64,000 nt of DNA. It comes from Artocarpus heterophyllus. Taxonomy: Eukaryota > Streptophyta > Magnoliopsida > Rosales > Moraceae. Below, in pieces: positions 46,242-57,943 of the stretch. Every line of letters begins with the position of its first letter. Position 1 is the first letter of the stretch. A program made the position numbers and the translations under genes. The notes under the pieces were generated by a model. It was given only the letters and a program-made list of their open reading frames with translations. It was not told where the DNA came from and ran no database searches. The DNA lies in the NCBI GenBank assembly GCA_025403435.1, contig CM046340.1, positions 26,477,710 to 26,541,709 of the forward strand. The letters are read 5' to 3'.

Positions 46242-48490
46242 AACTCATGATCATGTTATGTACAATAATTGTCTCCTCTAATCTCCTTCTTTTATATACA
46301 TGTGATGTATATGTGATGTTTTTGCATGACAATTATATTTAGAGAGTTGGCACTTTAGGTTCTATATTTGTTTATGAAATATGCATAAGATGTATAATTT
46401 CCAATATTATTAATTTTATGTTTATGTTAATTATTATTCATATCAAGCATTGATATTATTTTGATTATATTGGCTATGGTTTCTTAGATATTTAATCGCA
46501 TTTTGGTTATCGAGTGTATTACTAGTTTTGGTTATCGAGTGTATTTACTAGAGGGGTGGTTTATATTCACCATAATTTCCCTACTAGTTGTTTATCGATT
46601 TCATAGAAATTTTTGTAAGCCGAAAGCAATATAGGATTTTTTTATGTAATTTTCTCTTAAACATGGAGGCACATGAAGTCTCAAAATGATGAAGAAATTC
46701 CCAATATTATTAATTTTAATTAATTCTAATTTTAGTAATTTTGTGGTTCTAGTTTGATTTCTTGTTGGACAAGAAGACAAACTAGGGTTTCTTATTGAAA
46801 ACCCTAAAGAACCACTGGCCACATACTCAGGTGCAGTCGATAGTGGGTCCATGGGCCATAGACACGAACCAGCTTAGCGCAGAATAGTGAGACAGGGGCA
46901 GGGCTTGACCTCATTAAGCCTGCCTGGCGATGTGTGCCTCGGGCGTGCAATGTTGCACCTGGGCGCGTAAAGCTTGAACCAAAACTGAGCCCAACGCAAG
47001 CATTATTGGCCTGCGCATCTTGCACATCCAAGACTAAGGTGCAAAGCCCTAGCCATGGCCCTGGTTGCTATGGCCGCCGATCTCCACCATTGTGCCACCA
47101 GGTGTGGTGGTTGGAATTGTTCTTCCACCATACATGCTTCAAATTTTAAAGAGTAAAGTTTGTTGACATTTTGAAAATTTAAATTGATGCAAGATCAATC
47201 TATAGTAGTTTTCAAATAAATTGCTATTAATTTGAAAGAGTTTCAAATTATCAATATTAGATCTTGGAGATTTAAATTGGATTTTGGATATATCTAAAAT
47301 CTAAATTAAAGTTTCAATAATTTTAATTAACTTAATCCTATATCAGTGGGAGGAATTTAATAAATTGATATATGTTATTAATTATTAAATTTCTTGTTAA
47401 TTAAAATAAGTGATATTTTGAAAGAGTTTCAAGAATGCAATCACTCAATTAGAATTAAAATTAAAATTGAAATTAATCAAATTAAAGAATTAAAAGAGAT
47501 TTATTACTTGGAAAATTTTATTAAGGCTTGTGGGAGCGCAAAAGGATCAAATACAACGAAAGGAGGACTACAACAAAAAAGATGATGATTTGGAGATCAT
47601 CACAGTTTTCTTTTTGTATTCTTTCTAGGTGGAACCATAATATTATGGTTTCAATCATTTTGGTGCATTTTTGTTATGTTTGATAACATGTTTGTTGTGC
47701 CATGATTGCCACACTTGTAATAATTAATAATATGTCATATAGGATAGTAAGTACTACTCATAACAACATGTTCGTACATCACGTATTTTTAAGAATATAA
47801 TGAGATTAGTTGTCTTAAAACTGTGAATTAAATTTATTTAAGAGTTACATAAATTTAAGAAACCTAAATTACAAAAAAATTGAGTGGGTGCGAGAATCTC
47901 ATAAGGGAAGGTTCTATTGGATGAGCCTTTTTTTTTAGAATCCCATGGTTTCCATTATTGATAAGAGAAGAGTGATGAATGGCCGGTTTCCTACAGGAGT
48001 TGTGTTTGCCAAGCTTTATCTACCTCCCAAAAGGATAATTTCCTTAACTGGTTATTGGCTTACGACTGACTGACCCTACAACAGCACTCAATGGGTGAAA
48101 ATTACTTGGGTATGAATAATAGTTGTACACTTAATAGGAACGTATTAGTATACTCACACAGCGAGTTCCTGCTGACTAAGGTTATGGACCAAAGATACAA
48201 TAGTTAACTTAGCTGTACATAAGATATTAGGTGGCTAAGCTCAATTAGGAATAGCCTGGTATGGTAAGTGGGTTGCGCGTATTGCCTACAGTGATCTGTG
48301 TACCCATGGATATCAGTGTTGACGATTGTAGTGATGTATTTTTTTTAGGTTTCATACATCTATGCATTTTTTGGTTGTTTGCATTACATGCATTTTACTA
48401 AATATTATTGTCTCATATGATGTTTGCAAATTTATTAATCATGACAATTTACTTTAGTTAGTTATAAAGGCCTATAATCTACTTCCTATA
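46242..48490 (+). other. C3 leader with GC-rich island
   Basis: A long untranslated leader of about 2.2 kb. It shares GGTGGAACCATAATATTA (47629) and GTCATATAGGATAGTAAG (47732) with the leaders of C4 and C6, so these families are related. At 46810-47110 a GC-rich island (GGCGCG, GCCTGCGC and similar words) sits at the same relative place as the GGCC motif cluster in C2 and C6. No ORF worth naming. Confidence 0.6.
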
Positions 48491-49114
48491 TTATTGATCA
48501 AAAACACTTTGACTGAAAATAATTTCATCGACTAGAAATGTGTACTCTTGACCGTTCTTACTATTGAGAAACATGTTTTTTTGTTTCACAAAGGATGTCC
48601 ACCAAATCCAAGATCTAGAGCTTTCCAAAGTGAAATAAACTGTTATAATCAATGGTTGTATTCGGATGACGTTGCATGGCACTATATCTTAGCATCTATT
48701 TTGCTAGATTTACTCATTGTCTTCGAACCAAACAAAGATACCATTGAGATGATGGACTATTTGGAAGGCCTATATGGAGCTAATAACGTCAAAGCTAGGT
48801 GAGACGCTGTTGAAGCTATGTTGGATTGCAAAATAGCGCCTACATCATCGGTGGAGAATCATGGGATGAAACACCTACAACTGGTGAATGAGGCAACATA
48901 TCATGCAACTGTAATCAGTGATGCCATGATTGTCAGTATGATTCTAGGATCTTTGCCTATCACTTTTAGGGAATTTAAGATAACTTATATCATTAATATG
49001 AGGGATGATAATATTCCCAATATGCTGAAGAATCTATGCACTTATGAGAGCTAATAGGGGAAGTGTATTGAGGGACATAGTCGACGTCATCGATGACTCC
49101 GACAAAGAGGTTGA
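48491..49114 (+). pseudogene. C3 gag, 5' part
   Basis: Copia gag (UBN2-type). From about 48497: an IKNTLTENNFID remnant, a stop, then GCPPNPRSRAFQSEINCYNQW and DDVAWHYILASILLDL (48548-48802), stop, then MILGSLPITFREFKITYI (48818-49054). The zinc knuckle and everything after are not present, because C4 is inserted at 49115 (target GTTGA, 49110-49114, second copy not found). Several stops. Confidence 0.8.
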
Positions 49115-50937
49115 TGTTGGACATGTATGCTCTAAGGAGTAAAACTATACTATGTTTTTAGAGACATTTTTATCAATAAAAAATTTATTTATTATTTATA
49201 TACCAAATCTTGTCCTCTTTACATTCATATTTGTTGAATGTATGATATGCTAACAAAAGTCTAAGACTGTCGGCCTAAACCTTTTAAGAATCAGGCATAT
49301 GATGGACAAATTATGTAGAAGACATGATTATAAACGTCTAAATCATAAGATCTGCAATCAACGAAATAAAGTTGGGTGCTTTATTCATGTAAAGATTGTT
49401 ATGTTGTCTATATCCCTAATGGGAGATGGTTTGTCTTGGCCATCGAAGATGGACTCTGCAAGTAAAAACATTGATGCATTGTCATAGGTAACGATGCATT
49501 GGATTGGGATATAAAGTGAATTGATTTGGATTAATAATTTTTCCTTAGCAAATCGATTCACTTTTGATCATCATATGTGTTGTATCTTAATCCTGAGATG
49601 AATAATGAGCCCATTGTCTTAACTTATGTCTTTTGATATACCAAAAGGTGACATCCATATTTTATGTTGGTACGCATGATGGTACGTTGGAGGCATGACT
49701 CTTGATAGCGTAGACTTGTTATTTACGGATGTGGAATCTATAGCTCCTCTTTAAAAGTCGTTGATATCCTCTTATATACGTTATCCTGTAATTGGAAAAC
49801 TGGAGTGCTCAACGATTTAGATACGTAGGTGTAACTAAATGGTATACTATGTTTGGATGGTAAGTTTTTCAATAGTGAGATAATGGAATGTAAGAGAAAA
49901 ATAATCTAGAAGGTAAGACAGAATTTATCCTTAAGCCGATTATGGATAATCTTATGGGGATATGACACATCATGATATGTCATGGAGACTTAGCTATTCG
50001 AGCTTCGTAATTCTATATAGTTCGAAAGTGCAGCTCTAAGCTTTTAGTAGAGCAGCGTTAGAGCTGATAATTATGAAATGTATATCTAGAGTATTGGGTT
50101 TCATAATTATTGAGAGCTTGAACTATATAGGTCCATATGGTCCCTTTTGCTAGCTTACAAAAATCCTGTAACGATGCGGTGTGCTTTTCTAATAAATTGG
50201 TGACTTATGTCAAATTATTAGATTGGCTAAAATTCAGGTTAATTGGATTTAATAAGTCATGTTAATTTATAGGTTGAATTAATTCTTAAATAATTTAACA
50301 TAAACATGTTGGTTTATCAGTTTAATTAATTTGGTGAATTAATTCAACATAAATATGTTGAATTATTGTGGATAATATCTTATTTGTATGGGTTTATTAG
50401 AATATGATTATTTTAATCGGATAAATTCTCTATTGAGTTATTTGAATTAAAATTGAGACTCTATCAAAGATACCCAAAACTAATAAGATAAGAATTATCC
50501 AATAGGTTGAGATAGCATTTATCGGATCAACCTTAGATTCCAATCAAATTGAAATTGGGTATCTACGATGGTGCAGTCAACCACGCCTTTGTATCGCGGT
50601 CGACCACAGCTATTAGACTCTGAGTCTGATAACGTGGATTCAAATTTGAAACTGATTCAAACTTGAATTTTGAGGCCTTATCTAATAATGATAGCCTCTA
50701 TAAATAGAGAATGAGTTCTCTTTGTTATTTAGATCAGTTGAGAAATCTAGAGTGAGTACTCTACCAGTGAGACTCTAAAACTGTTCGAAGAGCTGTTGTT
50801 CACAAATCATAAACTATAGCTTTAGGTATTTCTCAATTGGTTGGAATGAAAGCCGCCTTGTGGAAGAGCTATACAAGTGTGCCCATACATACACTGGTCG
50901 TTGATTGAGGTCCTTTTGTAATGTCCTTTCTCTTCAT
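49115..50937 (+). mobile_element. 5' LTR of copia element C4 (3'-truncated)
   Basis: Starts TGTTGGACATGTATGC, homologous to C1 and C6 LTRs, with a TATA box (CTATAAATAG near 50698). At 50560-50620 it carries GTGCAGTCAACC and GCGGTCGACC instead of the GGCC cluster. The end of the LTR, the PBS and the first part of the leader are deleted; leader sequence begins near 50938. Confidence 0.85.
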
Positions 50938-52265
50938 CGACACCGACAGGCCAAATTTAAAAATTTGGCAGGCCAGTAGAGAGCTGTGTTTTTTGGAAAA
51001 AAGTTGGTTTTTTGGTGCAATTTTAACTTCATTTTTTAGACAATTCTGAGAAACATTAAATTTGGATATGATCAGAAATATGGAGTTTTTGATCTATGTG
51101 GGATTGAAGACTTAAAGATGGACATTCTATGAAGAAGGATACAATTTGAAGATTCAAGGATGAAGAATCGATAAGATGTTTCAATTATTCTCTTGTAATC
51201 TTTGTTTTCTTTTCTCTAGGGTGGAACCATAATATTACGATTATTTTTTATTATTTTGCTTGTGGCTTTACATGATTGCTTTGCTTGTTTGCATTATAAT
51301 ATGATTTGCCATGTATATTGATAACATGTCATATAGAATAGGGAGTGCCACTTATTAAAAATTGTTTATGCATGTTTATAAAATAAAACCTTGATTTCAA
51401 AAGATTGAGTGGGAGAAGGTTTCGAAGAGAGGACCTCGGAAAGGATGATTCATTCGGATCGACATGAGAGTCCAACTACATTGCATTGCCAGAATCCATG
51501 TTGTATATTCGAAAAAGGTTGGCCCCCTTCCTTCTCTCATGTTACAATCCTCTTCCCGCGGAGCCCCCTTTATCCTCGGTCCACAGAGACAAAATGTAGG
51601 ACTAGTGCCAACAGTTCATCACGGAAGAAAGGACTCACTGAGCTGAGATGACTAACTATGCTAATATAATAGAAAAGAACTGTCTTTTCTGTATACTTTC
51701 CCCAATTCCGTTGCTACCGCGGGCTTTACGCAATCGATCGAATCATATCGGATCATATAGATATCCCTTCAACACAACATAGGTCATCGAAAGGATCTCG
51801 GAGACCCACCAAAGCACGAAAGCTGGGATCTTTTAGAAAATGGATTCCTATTCGAAGAGTGCATAACCGCATGGATAAGTGTGCCCTAGGTGGTGATGGT
51901 AAGTCATGGATAAAATATTGAAATGATGGTTATATACTCATATTGATTTTATTATTAACCTCCCCTTAGAACTCTGTTAATAAAGTTAATGGCCAAAGAA
52001 ATGATTATTAATATATGCTGGATCATTCGGGTCTTGGATGGCATATATCAATTAGGAAGGGTTCTATGTTCCTAATTGAATTTGGCATGACTCCCCTAGG
52101 AGCATGTTAAATTCTGAGTTGGGAATTATTATTGTAAGGTTGTGATATTTTCAAGGTTTTAACGCATAAACATATTTGTATATTTTACATGATTGTGTTA
52201 TCTTACTAAACTGTTATGATATGTTTGCTTATGTTTGGTATATGATTCTTTATTGTAGATTAAAA
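50938..52265 (+). other. C4 leader
   Basis: Untranslated leader with a GGCC motif pair: GACAGGCCAAATTT and AATTTGGCAGGCC (50945-50975) form a near-perfect hairpin. It shares AAGAATCGATAA, GGTGGAACCATAATATTA and the CTCCCCTAGGAGC-type region with C6. A plastid fragment replaces part of it at 51437-51879. No gene. Confidence 0.75.
51437..51879. other. Nuclear plastid DNA insert (NUPT)
   Basis: About 443 bp unlike any retroelement here. I recognise it as conserved plastid sequence from the inverted repeat, in my recollection the 3' rps12-trnV(GAC) region: CATTCGGATCGACATGAGAG, CGGTCCACAGAGACAAAATG, CAACACAACATAGGTCATCG and GAGTGCATAACCGCATGG. Compared with the C6 leader, about 120 bases of leader (equivalent to 63214-63334) are missing at the insertion point, so plastid DNA replaced a short stretch, as in double-strand break repair. 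ORFs inside it are chance. Confidence 0.85.
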
Positions 52266-53050
52266 ATATCTAAAAATGGTTTATCTTTGATACTTGATAA
52301 AAACTAATTAACCAGTGAGAATTTTAATGATTGGAAACGGAACCTAAATATCGTCTTATCCTTTGAGAAACTAACATTTGTGTTAACCACACTGTGTCCT
52401 CCTAAACCTACTAAGAATCCACTAATGAGCAAATCCAAGCACATCATCACTGGATAGATGCTAATGATCAGGTTCGCTGTTATGTTATGGCTAGTATGAA
52501 CAACATGTTGCAGGCTTACCATGAAGACTATGAGACTGTTAAGTAGATCTTGGATAATCTTGAAGACATGTTTGGAGGCCGGGCCCTAACAAAATGGCAA
52601 GGGGCACTTTGAAAACTTTTAAACTGCAAGCAAAGACCCGGGACATCTATAAAGGAGCATATGATGTTGGTCATGGGCTACCTTGCTAAGGCTTAAGCCT
52701 ATGGAGTCGATATCGATGATGAGTCATAGATGACTATGGTTTTTCAAACTCTGTCAAAGAAGTTCATCCCATTTAGAGCTTATTTGAGCAATAGATAGGA
52801 TGTGACCTTAAAAGAGTTGATAAAGCAGTTATACGAGTTTGAATATCTGGTCAGAGAAACTCTTGCTAGTGGAGAAGTTAACTTGGCAGGTGCATCCAGT
52901 TCCAATCCTATTCCAAGGAATGGAAGGAAGCAAAAGGCTAAGAACAGAAAAGTTAGGCACATAAAGAAGAATTGCAAGGACTTCCTTTCCAAAGGAGGAA
53001 GGTGTAATCTTCTAGAAACTTGTTTAGTTGAAGAATTAGGTGACACATAG
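52266..53050 (+). pseudogene. C4 gag
   Basis: Homologous to C2 gag. The start codon is ATA instead of ATG (52266-52268). NFNDWKRNLNIVLSFEKL follows after one stop; there are further stops (for example near 52455, 52542, 52610) and a frameshift around 52430. VTLKELIKQLYEFEYLVRET (52802 on) continues to the region of the zinc knuckle, whose cysteine part is deleted (KNRKVRHIKKNCKDF). Inactive. Confidence 0.88.
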
Positions 53051-54390
53051 GTCATAGATTTTGGAGCAACTAATAATGTTTGTATTTCTCTGGTGGGATT
53101 CTGGGAAACAAGAAGTTTACTTCATGAAAACTTCACATTTGGATAGACGATGGATCCTTGGTGTTGGCTAAAGCAGTGGAAGATGTCCATCTTTTTTTAG
53201 ATAATTATAGGAGTTTAGTTTTGCGAGATTATTTTTATGTTTCTAAACTTAAAAGGAATTTGATATCGGTAGCTTGTTTATTTAAAGATTCCTATTTGAT
53301 TTCTTTTAATAACAAAATAGTGATTTGTAAAAACAATTTTTTTATCTATGATGGCTGGATAGAAAACAACCTATATTTTATTAAACCTAAGATAGACTCA
53401 CTACTAAACACTAAGGTTAATGATAATAACTCTAAAAAACTTAAGACTTCTCACTCTAATTAGACTTATATTTGGCATTTACGATTAGGTCATATTAGCC
53501 TGAATAGGATTCAAAGGTTGGTAAGGGATGGACCTTTAAGTCACTTAAAGATGGAATCTATACCACAATGTGAATCTGTTTGGAGAGCAAAATGACCAAA
53601 AGACCATTCGGGTCTAAGGGCAATAGGCCCGAAGGGGTTCCAGAACTTATGCATAGTGATGTTTGCAGACCTATGAACATTAGGGCACGAGGACGGTATG
53701 AGTACTTCGTCACTTTTATTATCGATTACTCAAGATATGGGTATGTGTACCTGATGTACCACAAAAGCAAAACCTATAACAAGTTTAGGGAGTTTCGAGC
53801 TAAAGTGGAAAAGCAATTTGATAGAACCATAAAGGCACCTCGATCCGATCGAGGTGGAGAATACCTTTCTAATAAGTTCTTTGGACACTTATTAGAGAAT
53901 GAGATTTTATCACATTTGACTACGTTGGGCACTCTGCTGCAGAATGGCATGGCAGAGAGAAGGAATAGAACTTGTTGGACATGGGTAGGTCCATGATGAG
54001 TTATTCATCATTGCCTTTGTCCTTTTGGGGATATGCATAGCAAACTGCATGTTATCTTCTAAATGATGTGCCTTCAAAATCTGCCCCTAAAACTCCTCAC
54101 AAGTTATGGATGGGTAGGAAGACATCCTTAAACCATATTTGTATATAGGGATGTCCAACTCATGTCCTATTTAAGGATGTAAATAAGTTGGAAGCACGTT
54201 CAAAAGTTTGCATATTTGTAAGATATTCAAAAGGGACTAAAGTCGTGGTTTCAACTAATGTAACTTTTCTTGAGGAAAGTTATGTGAACAACTTTAAGCC
54301 TCGAAGCAAAGTGGTGCTTGAGGAGTTGGCAAGTGATTCGATCACCTAGGGGTTTCGAATGAAACCGTTCCAATCAGTGTAGAAAACCAA
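53051..54390 (+). pseudogene. C4 protease and integrase
   Basis: The protease motif reads VIDFGATNN where C2 has VIDSGATNH: the DSG triad is lost. GAG-pre-integrase pieces (YFYVSKLKRNLIS; 53158-53463) and integrase core ([29 protein letters not shown]; 53580-53996) follow with frameshifts, and NGMAERRNRT breaks near 53975. At about 54390 the sequence jumps from the integrase tail straight into the middle of RT, a deletion of roughly 0.4 kb compared with C2. Confidence 0.88.
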
Positions 54391-56400
54391 CCATACTTAA
54401 ATCCATCTGCATTCTCTTGCCAATAGCTGCTGTTCTCAATTATGAGATTTGGCAGATGGATGTTAAGACAGCTTTTCTAAATGGCTATCTTGATGAGTCC
54501 ATATATATGGAGCAACCAGACGAGTTCAAGGTCAAGGGTCAGGAAGATAAGGTTTGTAAGCTGCTAAAGTCAATATATAGACTTAAGCAGGCTTCTTGTT
54601 CTTAGAACATAAGATTTGATCAAGTGATCAAGACTTATGGGTTCACACAAAATGTGGACGAACCATGTATGTACAAACACATTAAGGATGGGAAGGTGGT
54701 TTTTCTACTACTCTATGTAGATGACATTCTGCTAATTGGCAATGATGATGGGACATTGTCATCAGTCAAATTATGGTTGACCAAGTAGTTTGACATGAAG
54801 GACTTGGGTGAGGCTAATTTTGTTCTAGGTATCTAGATCTTTTGGGATAGGAAGAACAGAATGATAGTTTTGTCCCAAGCTAGCTACATAGATAAGATTT
54901 TCAAGAGGTTTGCAATGCAAGATTCCAAGAAAGGTAGGCAATCATCTAGGTCTAGAATTACTCTTTCTAAGAAAGACTCTCCAAAGTCTATTGAAGAAAG
55001 AAAATACATGAAGAAGGTGCCTTAAACTTCGGTAGTGGGTAGTCTCATGTATGTCATGCTTTGTACATGACCGGATATTTATTATACGGTCGGGATTGTA
55101 AGTCGATTTTAGGCAGATCTGGGACTAAACCATTAGGTTGTGGTCAAGTATATTTTCAAGTTCTTGAGAATGACTCAAGGGTATGTGCTTATGTATTCAA
55201 GAGAGGACTTAACTCCTCTAGGATACACTGATTTGGATTTCCAACCCTGTTTGGATTCGAGAAGATCGACTTCTGGTTTTGTGTTTACTCTGGGAGGCGG
55301 TACTATCAGTTGGAGAAGTGTGAAACAAGATTAGACTTTGGATATAACGATGGAGTCTAAGTATGTGGCACCTAGTGATGCTTCGAAAAAACCAGTGTGG
55401 CTTCGCAAGTTCCTTAAGGATCTTGAGGTAATTCCTAGTATAGATAAGGTGGTATCACTGTATTGTGATAACACTACAGCGATAGCTAATCCTAAGGAAT
55501 TAAGATTTCACAAGAAGAGTAAACTTGTATATCGGGTAGGGCCGGCAATTTGGGTCACGACCCGATGACACGACACGAACCCGACACGAAAAATGCGGGT
55601 TAGGGTTGGGAAATAGGCCTCGGGTTGGAATTGGGTCGAACCCGTCTGACCCGCACAAAAAACGGGTTGGGTTCGGGTCAACCCGAAGCAACACGAAATC
55701 AACCCGAAATAACCCGCAAAAAATGTGTCAAAATAAGGTTGACCTGAAAATTAACCTAAAAATTGTTAATCAATCCGTGTAATCCAAATTAAACTTGTGT
55801 GACCTTAATGTAACCCATATAATCTGAAATTAATTTTAATGTGTCAAATTAGTCTAACATTTGTTGTATATCTAACTTGACATGATTCTAACTTCTAGCA
55901 TATTTGTTTTTGTTAAACTTATACAAAGTTTTGTTAACTTTTTTGATGGTTTTGTTTTGTTGGGTTATTGTTTATTTTATAAGCTTATTGTTAGGTCTAT
56001 CATGTTGTAGGTTTATCGGGTTTAGCGGGTCAGTGTGTCGCGTCAACACGAACATGTACAAAGTAGTATCTTGGCGGGTTCCACGGGTCGGGTTGGGTCA
56101 ACCCGTCTCCACATCAGGTCGTGTCCGGGTTGAGGTTTTTTTGACCCGTCGGGTCACGGGTCGGGTTCGGGTTGGCGTGTTGGCTGTTTATATAAGGCTC
56201 AACCCGACCCGAACCCGACCCGTGGACCCGAATTGCCACCCTTAATATCGGGAGTATCATGAGATAAAGGACTTCATAGAAGCGAGGCATGTTACAATGG
56301 AAATGTGGAAATATGTTTGATTGTGTTAAAGGACATAATGGCCTATTGGGGCCATGGGGATGCATGACATATCACATTTACTCACTTAGTGTAAGTGGTA
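54391..56400 (+). pseudogene. C4 RT and RNase H, split by a MITE
   Basis: Starts inside RT at LKSI, then [17 protein letters not shown] (54417-54605), [13 protein letters not shown] (near 54705, active site kept), KDLGEANFVLG, and RNase H beginning near 55140 (GYTDLDFQPCLDSRRSTSG). TMESKYVAPSDASKKPVWL and RFHKKSK (55338-55536) are cut by a hAT MITE at 55537-56244. The end (56253-56400) is badly decayed. The RT N-terminal region is missing through the deletion at 54390. Confidence 0.88.
55537..56244. mobile_element. hAT-type MITE
   Basis: 708 bp with ends TAGGGCCGGCAATTTGGGTC and, in reverse complement, TAAGGGTGGCAATTCGGGTC. The flanking 8-base duplication ATATCGGG (55529-55536 and 56245-56252) is exact. 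Subterminal regions carry many ACCCG/CGGGT repeats. No transposase. Confidence 0.9.
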
Positions 56401-56403
56401 GAT

Positions 56404-56730
56404 TGTTGGACATGTATGCTCTAAGGAGTAAAAATGTAATATGTTTTTGGAGACATTTTTATCAATAAAGAATTTATTTATTATTTATATACCAAATCTT
56501 GTCCTCTTTAGGTTCATATTTGTTGAATGTATAATAAGCAAACAAAAGTCTGAGACTAACTATCTAAACCTTTTAAGAATTAGGCATATAATGAACAGAT
56601 TACGTAGAAGACTTGATTCTAAAGGTAACAGTCTAAATCATAAGATCTGCAATCGATGGAATAAAGTTGGGCACTTTAGTCATGCAAAGATTGTTATGTT
56701 GTCTATATCCCTAACGTGAGATAGTTTGTC
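56404..56730 (+). mobile_element. 3' LTR of C4, truncated
   Basis: TGTTGGACATGTATGCTC, matching the C4 5' LTR, for about 327 bases until GTTTGTCTT, where it meets inverted leader sequence of C5. The rest of the LTR is gone. Confidence 0.85.
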
Positions 56731-57943
56731 TTCCTAGGGGTCAGGACCACCATATGCTACCTATAGACCAACAATGGAGACCACAGGTCCTCTCTTCGAA
56801 AACCTTCTCCCACTCAATCTTTTGTAAATCAAGGTTTTATTTTTAAAAAGATGCATGAACAATTTTTTTTTAACGGGCAGCACTCCCTATTTTATATGAC
56901 ATTTTATCAACATACTTAGCAAATCATATTATAATGCAGACAAGCAAAGCAATCATGTAAAGCCACAAACAAAATAATAATAAATAACCATAATATTCTA
57001 GTTCCACCCCAAAGGAAAAAAAATTAAAGATTACAAGAGATCAATCGAAACATATTATCGATTCTTCATCCTTATATCTTCAAGTAGTATCCATCTTCAA
57101 GTGGTATCCATCTTCAAGTCTTCAATCCCGCATAGATCAAATACTTCACTTTTTTGGTCATCACAAAATTTCATGTTTCTTAAAATTGTCTCAAAAATAA
57201 AATCAAAACTGCACACAAAAAAAAAGCACCTTTTCTGTAAAACCATAGCTCACTGTCAGCATGCCGATTTGTGTGATTTACCTACCAGTCATAACCTATC
57301 GGCCTGCCAAACTTGGTAGTTTGGCCTACCACCAAAGCTGGCTAAAATCTACCCTACAGACGGCCTGCTGAATTGAAGGTTTGGCCTGCTGGTCTACAAT
57401 CATCGGCTTGCCAAACTTAAGGGTTCGGCCTGTTGACCGAGCAAAAATCATGTTTTTTTAGAAAACAGTTTTTACGTAGTTTTCAATCTTATTTTCAACA
57501 AATCAAAAACATAAAATTTAGAGACTCAGGGAATACCTTTGGAATCGCTATCATCCATCTTGTAGATCCGTCTTTACTCCGAATGATTATTTAATTACAA
57601 ATTTTTTTATAAATTTAAAATTAAATAATAATTCTTAGATGGTGATGAAAGACCACCATATAATTATATGAAAAATCTAGATACATATTCTAACCTCTAA
57701 GGAACCATAACTGGCACAAATTAATTAATTGATAAATTACATAATAATCTAATCAACCATAATTAATTAATAAACATTCACCATATAATCTCATGACAAC
57801 ACAAAAATATGTAGAAACCCTAGAGTGCCAACTCTTTAAAAAATTAAATTCAAGCATAGGAGATATCAAGATCACATAATTTACCTATATAGCATAATCA
57901 CAAACTCGTAAATTTACGCAAAAACCATGACTCTGATACAAAT
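56731..57943 (-). mobile_element. C5 leader (minus strand)
   Basis: Homologous to the C2 leader from 34785 on (CCTAGGGGTC, GACCACCAT, CCTTCTCCCACTCAATCTTTTG) and reads through the GGCC cluster at 57250-57430 to a decayed PBS (complement CTCTGATACA near 57930). No gag remains because the element is cut at 56731 next to the C4 LTR. No genes. Confidence 0.85.
57250..57430 (-). repeat. GGCC motif cluster in C5 leader
   Basis: Copies such as ATCGGCCTGCCAAAC, GACGGCCTGCTGAA and TTCGGCCTGTTGACC. Centre CT on the + strand, AG on the element strand, as in C2. Confidence 0.7.

Noticed and set aside
46601..47149. ORFs in the GC-rich island of the C3 leader
   Set aside because: Overlapping frames on both strands without domains; the island is part of an untranslated leader.
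51409..51651. Two overlapping ORFs near the plastid insert
   Set aside because: They run across the retroelement-plastid junction, and the plastid stretch is intergenic as far as I remember.
55500..56365. Pro-rich ORFs (NPTR-like repeats) near 55600 and 56150
   Set aside because: They are translations of the ACCCG subterminal repeats of the hAT MITE.
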